Positions 1 through 7,717 of a stretch of DNA of 64,000 bases are shown here, piece after piece. Below the pieces are notes generated by a model. The model ran no database searches and was not told where the DNA came from. It was given only the letters and a program-made list of their open reading frames with translations. This DNA comes from an uncultured Microbacterium sp. (GTDB lineage Bacteria > Actinomycetota > Actinomycetes > Actinomycetales > Microbacteriaceae): contig NZ_FLQR01000001.1 of NCBI RefSeq assembly GCF_900078385.1, forward strand, positions 558,001-622,000, in the 5' to 3' direction. Numbering within the stretch: position 1 is the first letter of the stretch; the number at the start of each line of letters is the position of its first letter. Made by a program: the position numbers and the translations under genes.

Positions 1-1
1 G

Positions 2-562
2 CCGCTTCAGCGCTCGGCCGTCGACACCGACCAGATCATCCCGGCCGTCTACCTCAAGCGGGTCACCAAGACCGGCTTCGAGGACGCCCTCTTCGCCACC
101 TGGCGGCAGGACCCCGAATTCATCCTCAACCAGCCCGCCTACGCCGGCGCGTCGATCCTGGTCGCGGGACAGGATTTCGGCACCGGCTCGAGCCGCGAGC
201 ACGCCGTCTGGGCGCTCCGCGACTACGGGTTCCGGGTCGTCCTGAGCCCGCGGTTCGCCGACATCTTCCGCGGAAACGCGGGCAAGCAGGGGCTCGTCAC
301 GGGCGTCGTCACGGATGCCGACCTGGAGGCGATCTGGGCTGCCATCGACGCCCACCCGGGCACGGACATGACGGTCGACCTTGAGGCGCGCACCGCCGTT
401 ATCGGCGATCTCCGAGTCGCTTTCGAGATCGACGATTACACTAGGTGGCGGCTCCTCGAGGGACTCGACGACATCGGGCTCACACTGCGGAACGAAGAGA
501 AGATCTCGCAGTTCGAGGCGCGCCGTGAGGCGTGGCGGCCGCGGACGATACCCGTCCCGTAG
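2..562 (+). CDS. leuD: 3-isopropylmalate dehydratase small subunit (5' end missing)
   Basis: Small subunit of isopropylmalate isomerase, which with LeuC interconverts 2- and 3-isopropylmalate in leucine synthesis. The frame is open from base 2 and has no start in the window, so the N-terminus lies outside. Visible motifs are [15 protein letters not shown] near the present start, the family block [21 protein letters not shown], and [17 protein letters not shown]. The last 64 residues end in a TAG at 560-562. leuC would be expected just upstream. The gene reads toward murA with a 69-bp gap, so cotranscription is possible but not shown. Confidence 0.95.
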   Translation, partial: PLQRSAVDTDQIIPAVYLKRVTKTGFEDALFATWRQDPEFILNQPAYAGASILVAGQDFGTGSSREHAVWALRDYGFRVVLSPRFADIFRGNAGKQGLVTGVVTDADLEAIWAAIDAHPGTDMTVDLEARTAVIGDLRVAFEIDDYTRWRLLEGLDDIGLTLRNEEKISQFEARREAWRPRTIPVP

Positions 563-631
563 CCCGAACAGCCCGTCCCACATCCTGCGGACGCGGCCGA
601 GTTCCCTCGAACGACAAGTGAGGTCCACCGG

Positions 632-2005
632 ATGAACACACTGCTGAGTGCGTCGGCGACGCCGAACCCCGGAGACGGGGAGGGCGAACTGCTCGGAGAG
701 GTCCTCTCGATCCGGGGCGGCCGACCGCTCACCGGTCGTGTCGACGTCAAGGGGGCGAAGAACCTCGCCACGAAGGCGATGGTGGCGGCGCTCCTCGGGG
801 AGGACGTCAGCGTCCTCCGCGACGTCCCGGACATCAGCGACGTGCAGGTGGTGCGCTCGCTCCTCGAGGTGCACGGCGTGACCGTCGAGGACGACGGCGA
901 GGGCGTGCTGCGGCTCGACCCGCGCGGCGCCGTGTCGGCGCACATGGAGGAGATCGACGCCCACGCGGGTGCGTCCCGCATCCCGATCCTCTTCTGCGGA
1001 CCGCTCCTGCACCTGCTCGGCCAGGCCTTCATCCCCGATCTCGGCGGCTGCCGGATCGGCGACCGCCCCATCGACTTCCACCTCGACGCGCTGCGCGCGT
1101 TCGGCGCGATCGTGGAGAAGCTCCCGAGCGGCATCCGCCTCTCCGCTCCCGGTGGCCTGCGCGGTGCGGACATCGAGCTGCCCTACCCGAGTGTCGGCGC
1201 GACGGAGCAGGTGCTCCTGACGGCGGTGCGCGCGAAGGGCACCACCGAGCTGCGCAACGCCGCGATCGAGCCCGAGATCATGGACCTCATCGCGGTGCTG
1301 CAGAAGATGGGCGCGATCATCTCCTACGAGCCCAACCGCGTCATCTTCATCGAGGGCGTGGACTCGCTCCGCGGGTACGACCACCGCTGCATCTTCGACC
1401 GCAACGAGGCCGCCTCCTGGGCGTGCGCCGCCCTCGCGACCGACGGCGACATCTTCGTCGGCGGAGCGAAGCAGCAGGAGATGCTCACCTTCCTCAACGT
1501 GTTCCGCAAGGCCGGCGGCGACTTCGACATCGCCGAGGACGGCATCCGCTTCCGCCGCGGCGGGGCCCTGCGGCCCGTCGTCGTCGAGACCGACGTGCAC
1601 CCCGGCTTCATGACCGACTGGCAGCAGCCGCTCATCGTCGCACTGACCCAGGCCGAGGGCGAGTCCATCGTGCACGAGACCGTGTACGAGAACCGGCTCG
1701 GCTTCACCCGGGCGCTCGTCCAGATGGGCGCCGACATCGTCGTGCACCCCGAGGGCATCGCGAGCTCGGACCGTCGGGTCCCGCGCCGCGCCCTCGAGCA
1801 GGCCGCCGTCATCAAGGGTGCGACGCCACTGCACGGCGCCGACGTCGTCGTCCCGGACCTCCGCGGCGGGTACAGCTACGTCATCGCCGCGCTCGCGGCG
1901 GAGGGGCAGTCGACCGTCCGCAACATCGGCATCATCCGGCGCGGCTACGAGAAGTTCCTCGACAAGCTCGCCGCCGTCGGCGCCGACTTCGACGTCATCG
2001 GATAG
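632..2005 (+). CDS. murA: UDP-N-acetylglucosamine 1-carboxyvinyltransferase
   Basis: Transfers enolpyruvate from PEP to UDP-GlcNAc, the first committed cytoplasmic step of peptidoglycan synthesis. The protein is 457 aa, slightly longer than the usual ~420 because of about 25 extra N-terminal residues. Lys43-Asn44 (KGAKNLATK) is the conserved substrate-binding pair. Cys140 in GGCRIGDRP is the PEP-adducted, fosfomycin-reactive cysteine that mycobacteria replace with Asp. The start is ATG with GAGG about 10 nt upstream. plsC follows after 3 bp, so murA-plsC-gpsA-ddl looks like one transcription unit. Confidence 0.97.
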   Translation: MNTLLSASATPNPGDGEGELLGEVLSIRGGRPLTGRVDVKGAKNLATKAMVAALLGEDVSVLRDVPDISDVQVVRSLLEVHGVTVEDDGEGVLRLDPRGAVSAHMEEIDAHAGASRIPILFCGPLLHLLGQAFIPDLGGCRIGDRPIDFHLDALRAFGAIVEKLPSGIRLSAPGGLRGADIELPYPSVGATEQVLLTAVRAKGTTELRNAAIEPEIMDLIAVLQKMGAIISYEPNRVIFIEGVDSLRGYDHRCIFDRNEAASWACAALATDGDIFVGGAKQQEMLTFLNVFRKAGGDFDIAEDGIRFRRGGALRPVVVETDVHPGFMTDWQQPLIVALTQAEGESIVHETVYENRLGFTRALVQMGADIVVHPEGIASSDRRVPRRALEQAAVIKGATPLHGADVVVPDLRGGYSYVIAALAAEGQSTVRNIGIIRRGYEKFLDKLAAVGADFDVIG

Positions 2006-2008
2006 TCC

Positions 2009-2773
2009 GTGCCGCGCACCCCACGGCGGCGGGCATCCGCCGAGAAATCCACGCCCAGTGTGTACTGGCCGGCCGCGGCCATCGTGGTCCCGGCGGTCGG
2101 TCTGATCGCGAAGATCGAGATCACCGGCGGCGAGCACCTTCCCCAGGAGGGCCCCTACGTCCTCGCCCCGAACCACTACAGCGAGTTCGACCCGGTGATC
2201 ATCGCCGTCGCGACGTGGCGGCTGGGGCGTGCTCCGCGCTTCATGGCGAAGGAGAGCCTGTTCCGGGTGCCGGTGCTCGGCCCGCTCCTGACCTCGATGG
2301 GCATGGTGCCGGTCGCGCGGGCGTCCTCCGCAGCCGGGGCGCGCCAGACGATCGTGCAGGCCGCGTCACTGGTCGAGAAGGGCCGCGGCGTCATCGTGTA
2401 CCCGGAGGGCTCCCTCACCCGCGACCCCGACCTCTGGCCCATGCGCGGCAAGACCGGCGCGGTGCGCCTCGCGCTCGAAGGCGGCATCCCCGTCATCCCC
2501 GTCGCGATGTGGGGTGTCGAGCGGATCCTGCCGCGCTACGGGAAGCTCAGCCTCTGGCCGCTCCGCAAGCGCGTCCAGGTGCGGCTGGGTCCGCCCGTCG
2601 ACCTCGACGCGTATCGCGCGACGACGACGCCCACGAACCTCGTCGCCGCGACGGACGTCGTCATGGCCGACATCTCCCGTCTCCTCGGCGAACTCCGCGG
2701 CCTGACGCCCCCCGCGCAGCGCTGGAACCCGTCCGAGCACGGGCAGAAGGAGACGGGTCGCCTTGAGTCGTAG
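2009..2773 (+). CDS. plsC: 1-acyl-sn-glycerol-3-phosphate acyltransferase (PlsC/LPLAT family)
   Basis: Predicted membrane-associated acyltransferase that adds the second acyl chain to lysophosphatidate. The catalytic NHxxxxD box is NHYSEFD at residues 55-61, and the glycerophosphate-binding block YPEGS lies at 131-135. A hydrophobic stretch at about 20-33 probably contacts the membrane. The start is GTG, 3 bp after the murA stop. The 3' end overlaps the proposed TTG start of gpsA, so this is tight operon packing. The substrate is inferred from the family; related LPLAT enzymes can use other acyl acceptors. Confidence 0.88.
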   Translation: MPRTPRRRASAEKSTPSVYWPAAAIVVPAVGLIAKIEITGGEHLPQEGPYVLAPNHYSEFDPVIIAVATWRLGRAPRFMAKESLFRVPVLGPLLTSMGMVPVARASSAAGARQTIVQAASLVEKGRGVIVYPEGSLTRDPDLWPMRGKTGAVRLALEGGIPVIPVAMWGVERILPRYGKLSLWPLRKRVQVRLGPPVDLDAYRATTTPTNLVAATDVVMADISRLLGELRGLTPPAQRWNPSEHGQKETGRLES

Positions 2774-3893
2774 GCAGGATGCCGCCATGCCCCGCGTCGC
2801 CGTCATCGGCGCCGGCAGCTGGGGGACCACGTTCGGCAAGGTGCTCGCCGACGGCGGCGCGCAGGTCGTGATGTGGGCGCGCCGGGCCGAGCTCGCCCAG
2901 GAGATCAACGAGGGAAAGCGCAACACCGAGTACCTCCCGGGCGTGAACCTGCCCCGGTCGATGACCGCGACCCCGCACCTCTCCGACGCCCTCGAGGGCG
3001 CGACGCAGGTCTACCTCGCGATCTCCAGCCAGGCGCTTCGCCAGAACCTCAAGGCGGTGCGACCGCTCGTCTCGAACACCGACGCCCCGATCGTGTCGCT
3101 CATGAAGGGCGTCGAGCAGCGCTCGGGCCTGCGGATGAGCCAGGTCATCGAGCAGGAGCTGCACTGCGATCCCTCCCGCATCGCGGTGGCCTCGGGGCCG
3201 AACCTCGCCCTCGAGATCGCGCGCGAGCAGCCGACCGCCGCCGTCATCTCCTCGACGAGCCAGGAGACCGCCGAGGCGGTCGCCCGGCGCGCCCGGAACG
3301 CCTACTTCCGCACGTTCGTGAACACCGACGTCATCGGCACGGAGTTCGGCGGAGTCCTCAAGAACCTCATCGCCGTCGCGATCGGCATCGTCGACGGCGT
3401 CGGCTACGGCGAGAACACGAAGGCATCGATCATCACGCGCGGTCTCGTCGAGATGACCGACTTCGCCGTCGCGCAGGGCGCGCAGCCCGAGACGCTGCAG
3501 GGCCTCGCCGGCCTCGGCGACCTCATCGCCACGTGCCAGTCGCCGCTCAGCCGCAACAACACGGCGGGACGTCTCCTCGGCCAGGGGTACAGCTTCCAGG
3601 ACGTCGTCAAGCAGATGAACCAGACCGCGGAGGGGCTCGCCTCGGTCGCGCCCATCCTGCAGCTCGCCCGGGATGCCGGCGTGCACATGCCGATCGTCGA
3701 GCAGGTCAAGATGGTCCTGGACGGCACGATGAACCCGCGCGACATCGCGCCCCACCTGACAACGGACGATGACCAGCCCAAGGGCGAGAGGACGCAGAAT
3801 GGACAAGGCGGCAGTGGCGGTGCTCTTTGGAGGTCGCTCCAGCGAGCATTCGATCAGCTCCGCAACGGCCGGGGGAGTGCTCCGCGCGATTGA
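2763..3893 (+). CDS. gpsA: NAD(P)H-dependent glycerol-3-phosphate dehydrogenase
   Basis: Reduces dihydroxyacetone phosphate to sn-glycerol-3-phosphate for phospholipid synthesis, which fits the neighbouring plsC. The Rossmann motif GAGSWG is at residues 16-21 and the catalytic lysine is Lys200 in GGVLKNLIAVAIG. I chose TTG 2763 because AAGGAG (2747-2752) precedes it; ATG 2787 is a good alternative with GCAGGA upstream. The protein is 376 aa, about 35-40 longer than usual. The extra low-complexity C-terminus is read through the first 95 bp of ddl in another frame. Confidence 0.93.
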   Translation: MSRRQDAAMPRVAVIGAGSWGTTFGKVLADGGAQVVMWARRAELAQEINEGKRNTEYLPGVNLPRSMTATPHLSDALEGATQVYLAISSQALRQNLKAVRPLVSNTDAPIVSLMKGVEQRSGLRMSQVIEQELHCDPSRIAVASGPNLALEIAREQPTAAVISSTSQETAEAVARRARNAYFRTFVNTDVIGTEFGGVLKNLIAVAIGIVDGVGYGENTKASIITRGLVEMTDFAVAQGAQPETLQGLAGLGDLIATCQSPLSRNNTAGRLLGQGYSFQDVVKQMNQTAEGLASVAPILQLARDAGVHMPIVEQVKMVLDGTMNPRDIAPHLTTDDDQPKGERTQNGQGGSGGALWRSLQRAFDQLRNGRGSAPRD

Positions 3894-4881
3894 CCGCGAG
3901 CGCTACCGCGTCATCCCGATCGGGATCACCCGCGAGGGCGCCTACGTCCTCGAGGACGACGAGCCGGACAAGTTCTCGCTCGATCCCGCGCACCTGCCCG
4001 AGGTCCGCGACAACGGCACGCGCATCATCTGGCCGGACTCCGCGTCCTCGCGCGAGCTGCGCGTCCGCGACGCCGACGGCGAGCGGTCGCTCGGCGAGGT
4101 CGACGTCGTCTTCCCGATCCTGCACGGCCGGTTCGGCGAGGACGGGACGATCCAGGGCTTCCTGGAGCTCCTCGACCTGCCCTACGTCGGAGCGGGCCTG
4201 CTCATGTCGGCCATCGGGATGGACAAGCACACCACCAAGAGCGTCCTGAAGGCCGCCGGCGTGCCGGTCGTGCCCTGGGTGACGGTCACGCGGCGCGATC
4301 TCGCGCGCGACCGCGAGCTGTGGCTGCGCCGCATCCGCGCCCTCGACCTGCCGCTCTTCGTCAAGCCCGCCCGTGCGGGCTCGAGCGTCGGGGTGTCGAA
4401 GGTGTCGGACCTCGGCGAGCTCGACGCGGCGCTGGACACCGCGTTCGCGGAGGACGGGACCGTGCTCGTCGAGCAGGCGGTCGTCGGACGGGAGATCGAG
4501 TGCGGCGTCCTGGCGTCCCGCGACGGCGGACTCCCGCGTGTGAGCGTCGCGGGGGAGATCGTCCTGGACGGCCGGGAGTTCTACGACTTCGAGGCGAAGT
4601 ACCTCGACGTTCCGGGCGTCGCGCTCACGTGCCCCGCGGACCTGCGCGACGGCGAACTCGCCGAGATGCAGCGGATCGCCGCCCGCGCGTTCGAGGCGAT
4701 CGGCGGCGAGGGACTCGCGCGCGTGGACTTCTTCTACACCGGCACCGACTTCTTCGTGAACGAGCTCAACACGATGCCCGGTTTCACCCCGATCTCGATG
4801 TTCCCGAAGTGCTGGATCGCGTCCGGGATGACCTACCCCGAGCTCATCACGGAGCTCATCGAGATCGCGCGCGCCGCCTGA
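3799..4881 (+). CDS. ddl: D-alanine--D-alanine ligase
   Basis: ATP-grasp ligase making D-Ala-D-Ala for the peptidoglycan stem peptide. The N-terminal block LFGGRSSEHS (9-18) is typical. ATP-grasp elements include KPARAGSSVGVSKV at about 188-201, and the metal-binding NELNTMPGFTP starts near residue 321. Length (360 aa) is normal. The ATG at 3799 follows GAGAGGA and gives the family N-terminus MDKAAVAVLFGG. It starts inside gpsA in a different frame. It is last in the murA-plsC-gpsA-ddl series and converges on the DUF3515 gene. Confidence 0.97.
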   Translation: MDKAAVAVLFGGRSSEHSISSATAGGVLRAIDRERYRVIPIGITREGAYVLEDDEPDKFSLDPAHLPEVRDNGTRIIWPDSASSRELRVRDADGERSLGEVDVVFPILHGRFGEDGTIQGFLELLDLPYVGAGLLMSAIGMDKHTTKSVLKAAGVPVVPWVTVTRRDLARDRELWLRRIRALDLPLFVKPARAGSSVGVSKVSDLGELDAALDTAFAEDGTVLVEQAVVGREIECGVLASRDGGLPRVSVAGEIVLDGREFYDFEAKYLDVPGVALTCPADLRDGELAEMQRIAARAFEAIGGEGLARVDFFYTGTDFFVNELNTMPGFTPISMFPKCWIASGMTYPELITELIEIARAA

Positions 4882-4887
4882 TCCGCG

Positions 4888-4907
4888 GATGCCGGCGTGC
4901 CGGCGTC
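4888..4907. terminator. possible bidirectional hairpin between ddl and the DUF3515 gene
   Basis: Two 9-base arms, GATGCCGGC and GCCGGCGTC, are separated by 2 bases and pair with one wobble. The element lies between the convergent stop codons of ddl (4879-4881) and the DUF3515 gene (4906-4908). There is no T-tract on either side, so a terminator role is inference. Confidence 0.4.
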
Positions 4908-5376
4908 AGGGGAGCACGGACGACGTCGAGGTGCACTGCCGCTCGCGCGGCAGTTGCTGCACCGCCGTGCCGAGACCGTCCAGAACGGTCGTCGGCGAGA
5001 CGAGCTCGTTGTCGGTGAGCACCTCGACGGCCGGCGTCCGGCCGTAGCTCGTGATGCGGTAGCGGGGTGCCGCCGCGTCGTCGACGATCCAGTCGACGCC
5101 GGCGACCGTGATGCACTGCGCCTCGGTGGGTCCGGGCGACTCGACCCCGCACGACAGGAGGACGGCGGAGGGGTCGCCCCAGGCCGCCGTCGACTGCGCG
5201 TCGGTCCAGCGGCGCGGCTGAGCGTCCAGTGCGCCCGGGAGGCGCACCATGACCTCTGCGCAGAGCGGGTCGTTCGCCTGGTCCGCCGGCTGCATGGACA
5301 CCGTCGCGGAGCAGCCCGCGAGCGTCAGTGCCGCCAGCACGGCCAGCAGGGCGACGGCGGGACGCGGGCGGGGCAC
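4906..5376 (-). CDS. DUF3515 family lipoprotein
   Basis: Small secreted lipoprotein of unknown function, typical of actinobacteria beside ddl and thiL. A short arginine-containing N-terminus is followed by a hydrophobic core and the lipobox LAGC, then about 130 residues with several cysteines (LCAEV, LSCGVE, AQCIT, RQCTS) that could form disulfides outside the membrane. Two adjacent GTG codons are possible starts. I chose GTG 5376 because TAGCCT (minus strand, 5388-5383) ends 6 nt upstream, which suits a leaderless start. It is divergent from thiL, with overlapping -10 boxes. Confidence 0.85.
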   Translation of the reverse strand: MPRPRPAVALLAVLAALTLAGCSATVSMQPADQANDPLCAEVMVRLPGALDAQPRRWTDAQSTAAWGDPSAVLLSCGVESPGPTEAQCITVAGVDWIVDDAAAPRYRITSYGRTPAVEVLTDNELVSPTTVLDGLGTAVQQLPRERQCTSTSSVLP

Positions 5377-5382
5377 CACTCC

Positions 5383-5392
5383 AGGCTAGCGT
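5383..5392. promoter_or_regulatory. overlapping divergent -10 boxes for the DUF3515 gene and thiL
   Basis: The 10 bases AGGCTAGCGT hold TAGCGT on the plus strand (5387-5392), 6 nt before the thiL ATG. On the minus strand they hold TAGCCT (5388-5383), 6 nt before the DUF3515 GTG. The two hexamers share bases 5387-5388 within the palindrome CTAG. No clear -35 is visible on either side. Confidence 0.6.
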
Positions 5393-5398
5393 GGAGGC

Positions 5399-6382
5399 AT
5401 GTCCGGGGATGACGAGGCGACGGTCGGCGGATCGAGCGAGCGCGAGGTGCTGGCGCGGATCCTCGGCGCGCTCCGCGGCTCGTCGCAGGCCCTCGTCGGG
5501 CCGGGGGACGACGCCGCCGTGCTCGCGGCGCCGGACGGACGGGTCGTCGTCACGACCGACACGCTCGTGCACGGCCCCGACTTCCGGCTCGCATGGTCGA
5601 GCGGCCGTGACCTCGGCTTCAAGGCGGCCGCCGTGAACCTCGCCGACATCGCCGCGATGGGGGCGCGTCCGACCGCGCTGTTCGTCGCGCTCGCGGCTCC
5701 CGAGGTGACGCGGCTGCGGTTCCTCGAAGACCTCGCGGCCGGCCTTCGCGAGGCCTGCGACGACCTCGCGCCCGGCTGCGCCGTCGAGGGGGGCGACCTC
5801 ACGGTGTCGGACACCCTGACGATCGCCGTGACCGCCGTCGGCGTGCTGGAGGGTCGCGCGCCGGTCCTCCGATCGGGAGCGCGTGCCGGTGACGTCGTGG
5901 CGGTCGCCGGCGTGCTCGGGCAGGCGGCCCGGGGACTCGGCATCCTGTTCGACCGCTTCCGGGATGCCGCCGGAGAGCCGGTTCCCGTCGTTGACGCGAT
6001 GCTCTCGGCGGACGAGCGCGGGGCACTGGCTGCGCAGCTGCGGCCGTCACCGCCCATCGGGCTCGGAGCGGTGGCGGCCGAGGCCGGCGCGACGGCGCTC
6101 ATGGACGTCTCGGACGGCCTCGTGCTGGACGCGACGCGCATGGCGGAGGCATCGGGTGTGACGCTCGCGCTGGATGACCCGGGCGACCTGCTCGCGCTGT
6201 CCGGCGGCGAGGACCACGCGCTGCTCGCGACGTTCCCCGCGGCGACGGCGCTGCCGGACGGGTTCCGCCGGATCGGCGCCGTGCGGGGGAGCGGTGCGCA
6301 TCCCGTGACCGTCGACGGGGCCGCGCCCACCGGCCGCGGCGGCTGGGACCCGTACCAGGACTGGGACGCGCACCGCGGCTGA
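5399..6382 (+). CDS. thiL: thiamine-monophosphate kinase
   Basis: Phosphorylates thiamine monophosphate to the pyrophosphate cofactor. AIR-synthase/ThiL fold: the metal-ATP motif GPGDDAAV is near residues 38-45, DLGFKAAAVNLADIAAMGA at about 71-89, and MDVSDGL at about 235-241. Length 327 aa is normal. GGAGG ends only 1 nt before the ATG, too close to act as a Shine-Dalgarno. TAGCGT 6 nt upstream instead suggests a leaderless mRNA. It converges on rsmD, with a repeat element between them. Confidence 0.94.
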   Translation: MSGDDEATVGGSSEREVLARILGALRGSSQALVGPGDDAAVLAAPDGRVVVTTDTLVHGPDFRLAWSSGRDLGFKAAAVNLADIAAMGARPTALFVALAAPEVTRLRFLEDLAAGLREACDDLAPGCAVEGGDLTVSDTLTIAVTAVGVLEGRAPVLRSGARAGDVVAVAGVLGQAARGLGILFDRFRDAAGEPVPVVDAMLSADERGALAAQLRPSPPIGLGAVAAEAGATALMDVSDGLVLDATRMAEASGVTLALDDPGDLLALSGGEDHALLATFPAATALPDGFRRIGAVRGSGAHPVTVDGAAPTGRGGWDPYQDWDAHRG

Positions 6383-6419
6383 CCGGCGGCGGGGCCGGGG
6401 CGCATCCGCTCGCGGCCGC

Positions 6420-6484
6420 GAGAAACCACATCCGGCACGAGAAACCACGCGCGAGCCGGTTTCTCATGCTCGATCCGGTTTCTC
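6420..6484. repeat. four 19-bp units carrying GAGAAACC, two direct and two inverted
   Basis: GAGAAACC occurs at 6420 and 6439, and its complement GGTTTCTC at 6458 and 6477. The start-to-start spacing is exactly 19 bp each time, so the block is symmetric about 6452. The bases between the octamers are also partly conserved once the right-hand units are inverted. It lies in the 129-bp space between convergent thiL and rsmD. It could be an interspersed palindromic repeat, a protein-binding array or a terminator. Confidence 0.8.
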
Positions 6485-6511
6485 GGGGGTTTGAGCCGAG
6501 GACAGGGAGCC

Positions 6512-7072
6512 TCAGGCGGTCGTCGCCCACCAGAGCGCGGTGTCGCCGTACCGCTTCGAGCGCTCGAGCGTCAGACCCTCGGGGAGCGCGGGCTCGGGAG
6601 AGCGCGCAGCGCGCTCGATGACCACGGTGGCGCCCTCCGCCAGGCGCGGCACCAGGAGCGCGAGGGTCGCGGCGACGGCCGCGTCGTCGACGCCCTCGTA
6701 CGGCGGGTCCAGGAAGACGAGGTCGTACGCCGTCCGCGCGGCGTGCAGGAACGCGTCGGCGGTCATCCGGTGCACCCGGGCGCGCGCCTGCGGCACGGCC
6801 TTCGCGACGGCGCGCACGTTGCGCTCCGCGACGGCGGCGGCGCGCGGCGACTTCTCCACGAGATCGGCGGATGCCGCGCCGCGGCTCAGCGCCTCCAGTG
6901 CGAGGGCGCCGGACCCGGCGTACAGATCCAGCACGGCGGCGCCGCGCAGCCGGTCGGCGGCGTCGAGCGAGCCGAACAGCGACTCGCGGACCCGGTCGCT
7001 CGTCGGCCGGGTTCCGGCATCCGGCACCACGAGGGTGAGCGATCCGGCGCGTCCCGCGATGATCCTCGTCAC
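6512..7072 (-). CDS. rsmD: 16S rRNA (guanine(966)-N2)-methyltransferase
   Basis: SAM-dependent methyltransferase acting on G966 of 16S rRNA in the assembling small subunit. Motif I is VLDLYAGSGA at residues 47-56 and motif IV is DPPY at 122-125, as expected for an amino-methylating enzyme. Length 186 aa is normal. The start gives the family N-terminus MTRIIAGRAGSLTL. It lies 4 bp downstream of the acyltransferase gene on the same strand, so the two are probably cotranscribed. rsmD usually neighbours coaD, which is about 3 kb away here on the other strand. Confidence 0.94.
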   Translation of the reverse strand: MTRIIAGRAGSLTLVVPDAGTRPTSDRVRESLFGSLDAADRLRGAAVLDLYAGSGALALEALSRGAASADLVEKSPRAAAVAERNVRAVAKAVPQARARVHRMTADAFLHAARTAYDLVFLDPPYEGVDDAAVAATLALLVPRLAEGATVVIERAARSPEPALPEGLTLERSKRYGDTALWWATTA

Positions 7073-7076
7073 ACCT

Positions 7077-7658
7077 TCACGATAACGGCGCGGCGCTCTC
7101 GTCGCGCAGCCGCGGCTCGGTGCGCAGGTGCGGGCGCAGGCCCGCCTTGTCTGAGTAGAAGGCGCGGATGCGGTCCATGTCGGCGGAGACGTCGCCGGTG
7201 AGCTCGAACGTCGGGCCGAGGCCCGTCGTCATGGTCGTCCGATCCACGTAGCCCAGGGTCACCGGCATGCCCGCCTCGCGCGCGATCCGGTAGAAGCCCG
7301 ACTTCCAGAACGCGTTCCCGCCACGGGTGCCGTCCGGTGTCACCACGAGACCGAAGACCTCGCCGTCGCGCACGCGGCCGACCACCTCCGTCACGACACG
7401 GGACGCATCGGCGCGGTCGACGGGGATGCCGCCGAGGCGGCGCATGAGCGGTCCGCGCCAGCCGCGGAAGAGCGAATCCTTCCCGAGCCAGCGGATCGGG
7501 ATCTGCAGGCGCCAGGCGATCGCCAGCATGAGGACGAAGTCCCAATTCGAGGTGTGCGGAGCGCCGATGAGCAGCGTCGGCCGGTGCGGGGCCGGCTCCG
7601 TCCGCAGCCGCCAGCGGCTGACGGACCAATAGAGGCGGGCGACGGCGCGGCGGATCAT
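7077..7658 (-). CDS. LPLAT-family acyltransferase-like protein
   Basis: 193-aa relative of 1-acylglycerol-3-phosphate acyltransferases. The catalytic NHxxxxD box appears as PHTSNWD (34-40), and the second block reads TPDGTRGG (107-114) in place of PEGTR. These features match a divergent LPLAT subgroup and not PlsC proper, so the acyl acceptor is unknown. The ATG at 7658 is favoured because TACTGT (7670-7665, minus strand) ends 6 nt upstream, with no Shine-Dalgarno. It is divergent from recG and probably cotranscribed with rsmD. Confidence 0.8.
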   Translation of the reverse strand: MIRRAVARLYWSVSRWRLRTEPAPHRPTLLIGAPHTSNWDFVLMLAIAWRLQIPIRWLGKDSLFRGWRGPLMRRLGGIPVDRADASRVVTEVVGRVRDGEVFGLVVTPDGTRGGNAFWKSGFYRIAREAGMPVTLGYVDRTTMTTGLGPTFELTGDVSADMDRIRAFYSDKAGLRPHLRTEPRLRDESAAPLS

Positions 7659-7664
7659 GCTCAC

Positions 7665-7670
7665 ACAGTA
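7665..7670 (-). promoter_or_regulatory. -10 box TACTGT for the LPLAT-like gene
   Basis: TACTGT on the minus strand ends 6 nt before the ATG at 7658, a spacing that places transcription start at or near the start codon. No Shine-Dalgarno is seen. Confidence 0.55.
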
Positions 7671-7705
7671 CGCGGGCGGGCCGAGCGACCGTCCCCGACG
7701 ACTCC

Positions 7706-7711
7706 TAGACT
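7706..7711 (+). promoter_or_regulatory. -10 box TAGACT for recG
   Basis: TAGACT ends 6 nt before the recG ATG at 7718. There is no Shine-Dalgarno between them, so a leaderless transcript is inferred. Confidence 0.6.
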
Positions 7712-7717
7712 CGTGGC

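Noticed and set aside
6420..6484. CRISPR-like array
   Set aside because: Only four 8-bp matches, two of them inverted, with 11-bp intervals; no cas genes are nearby.
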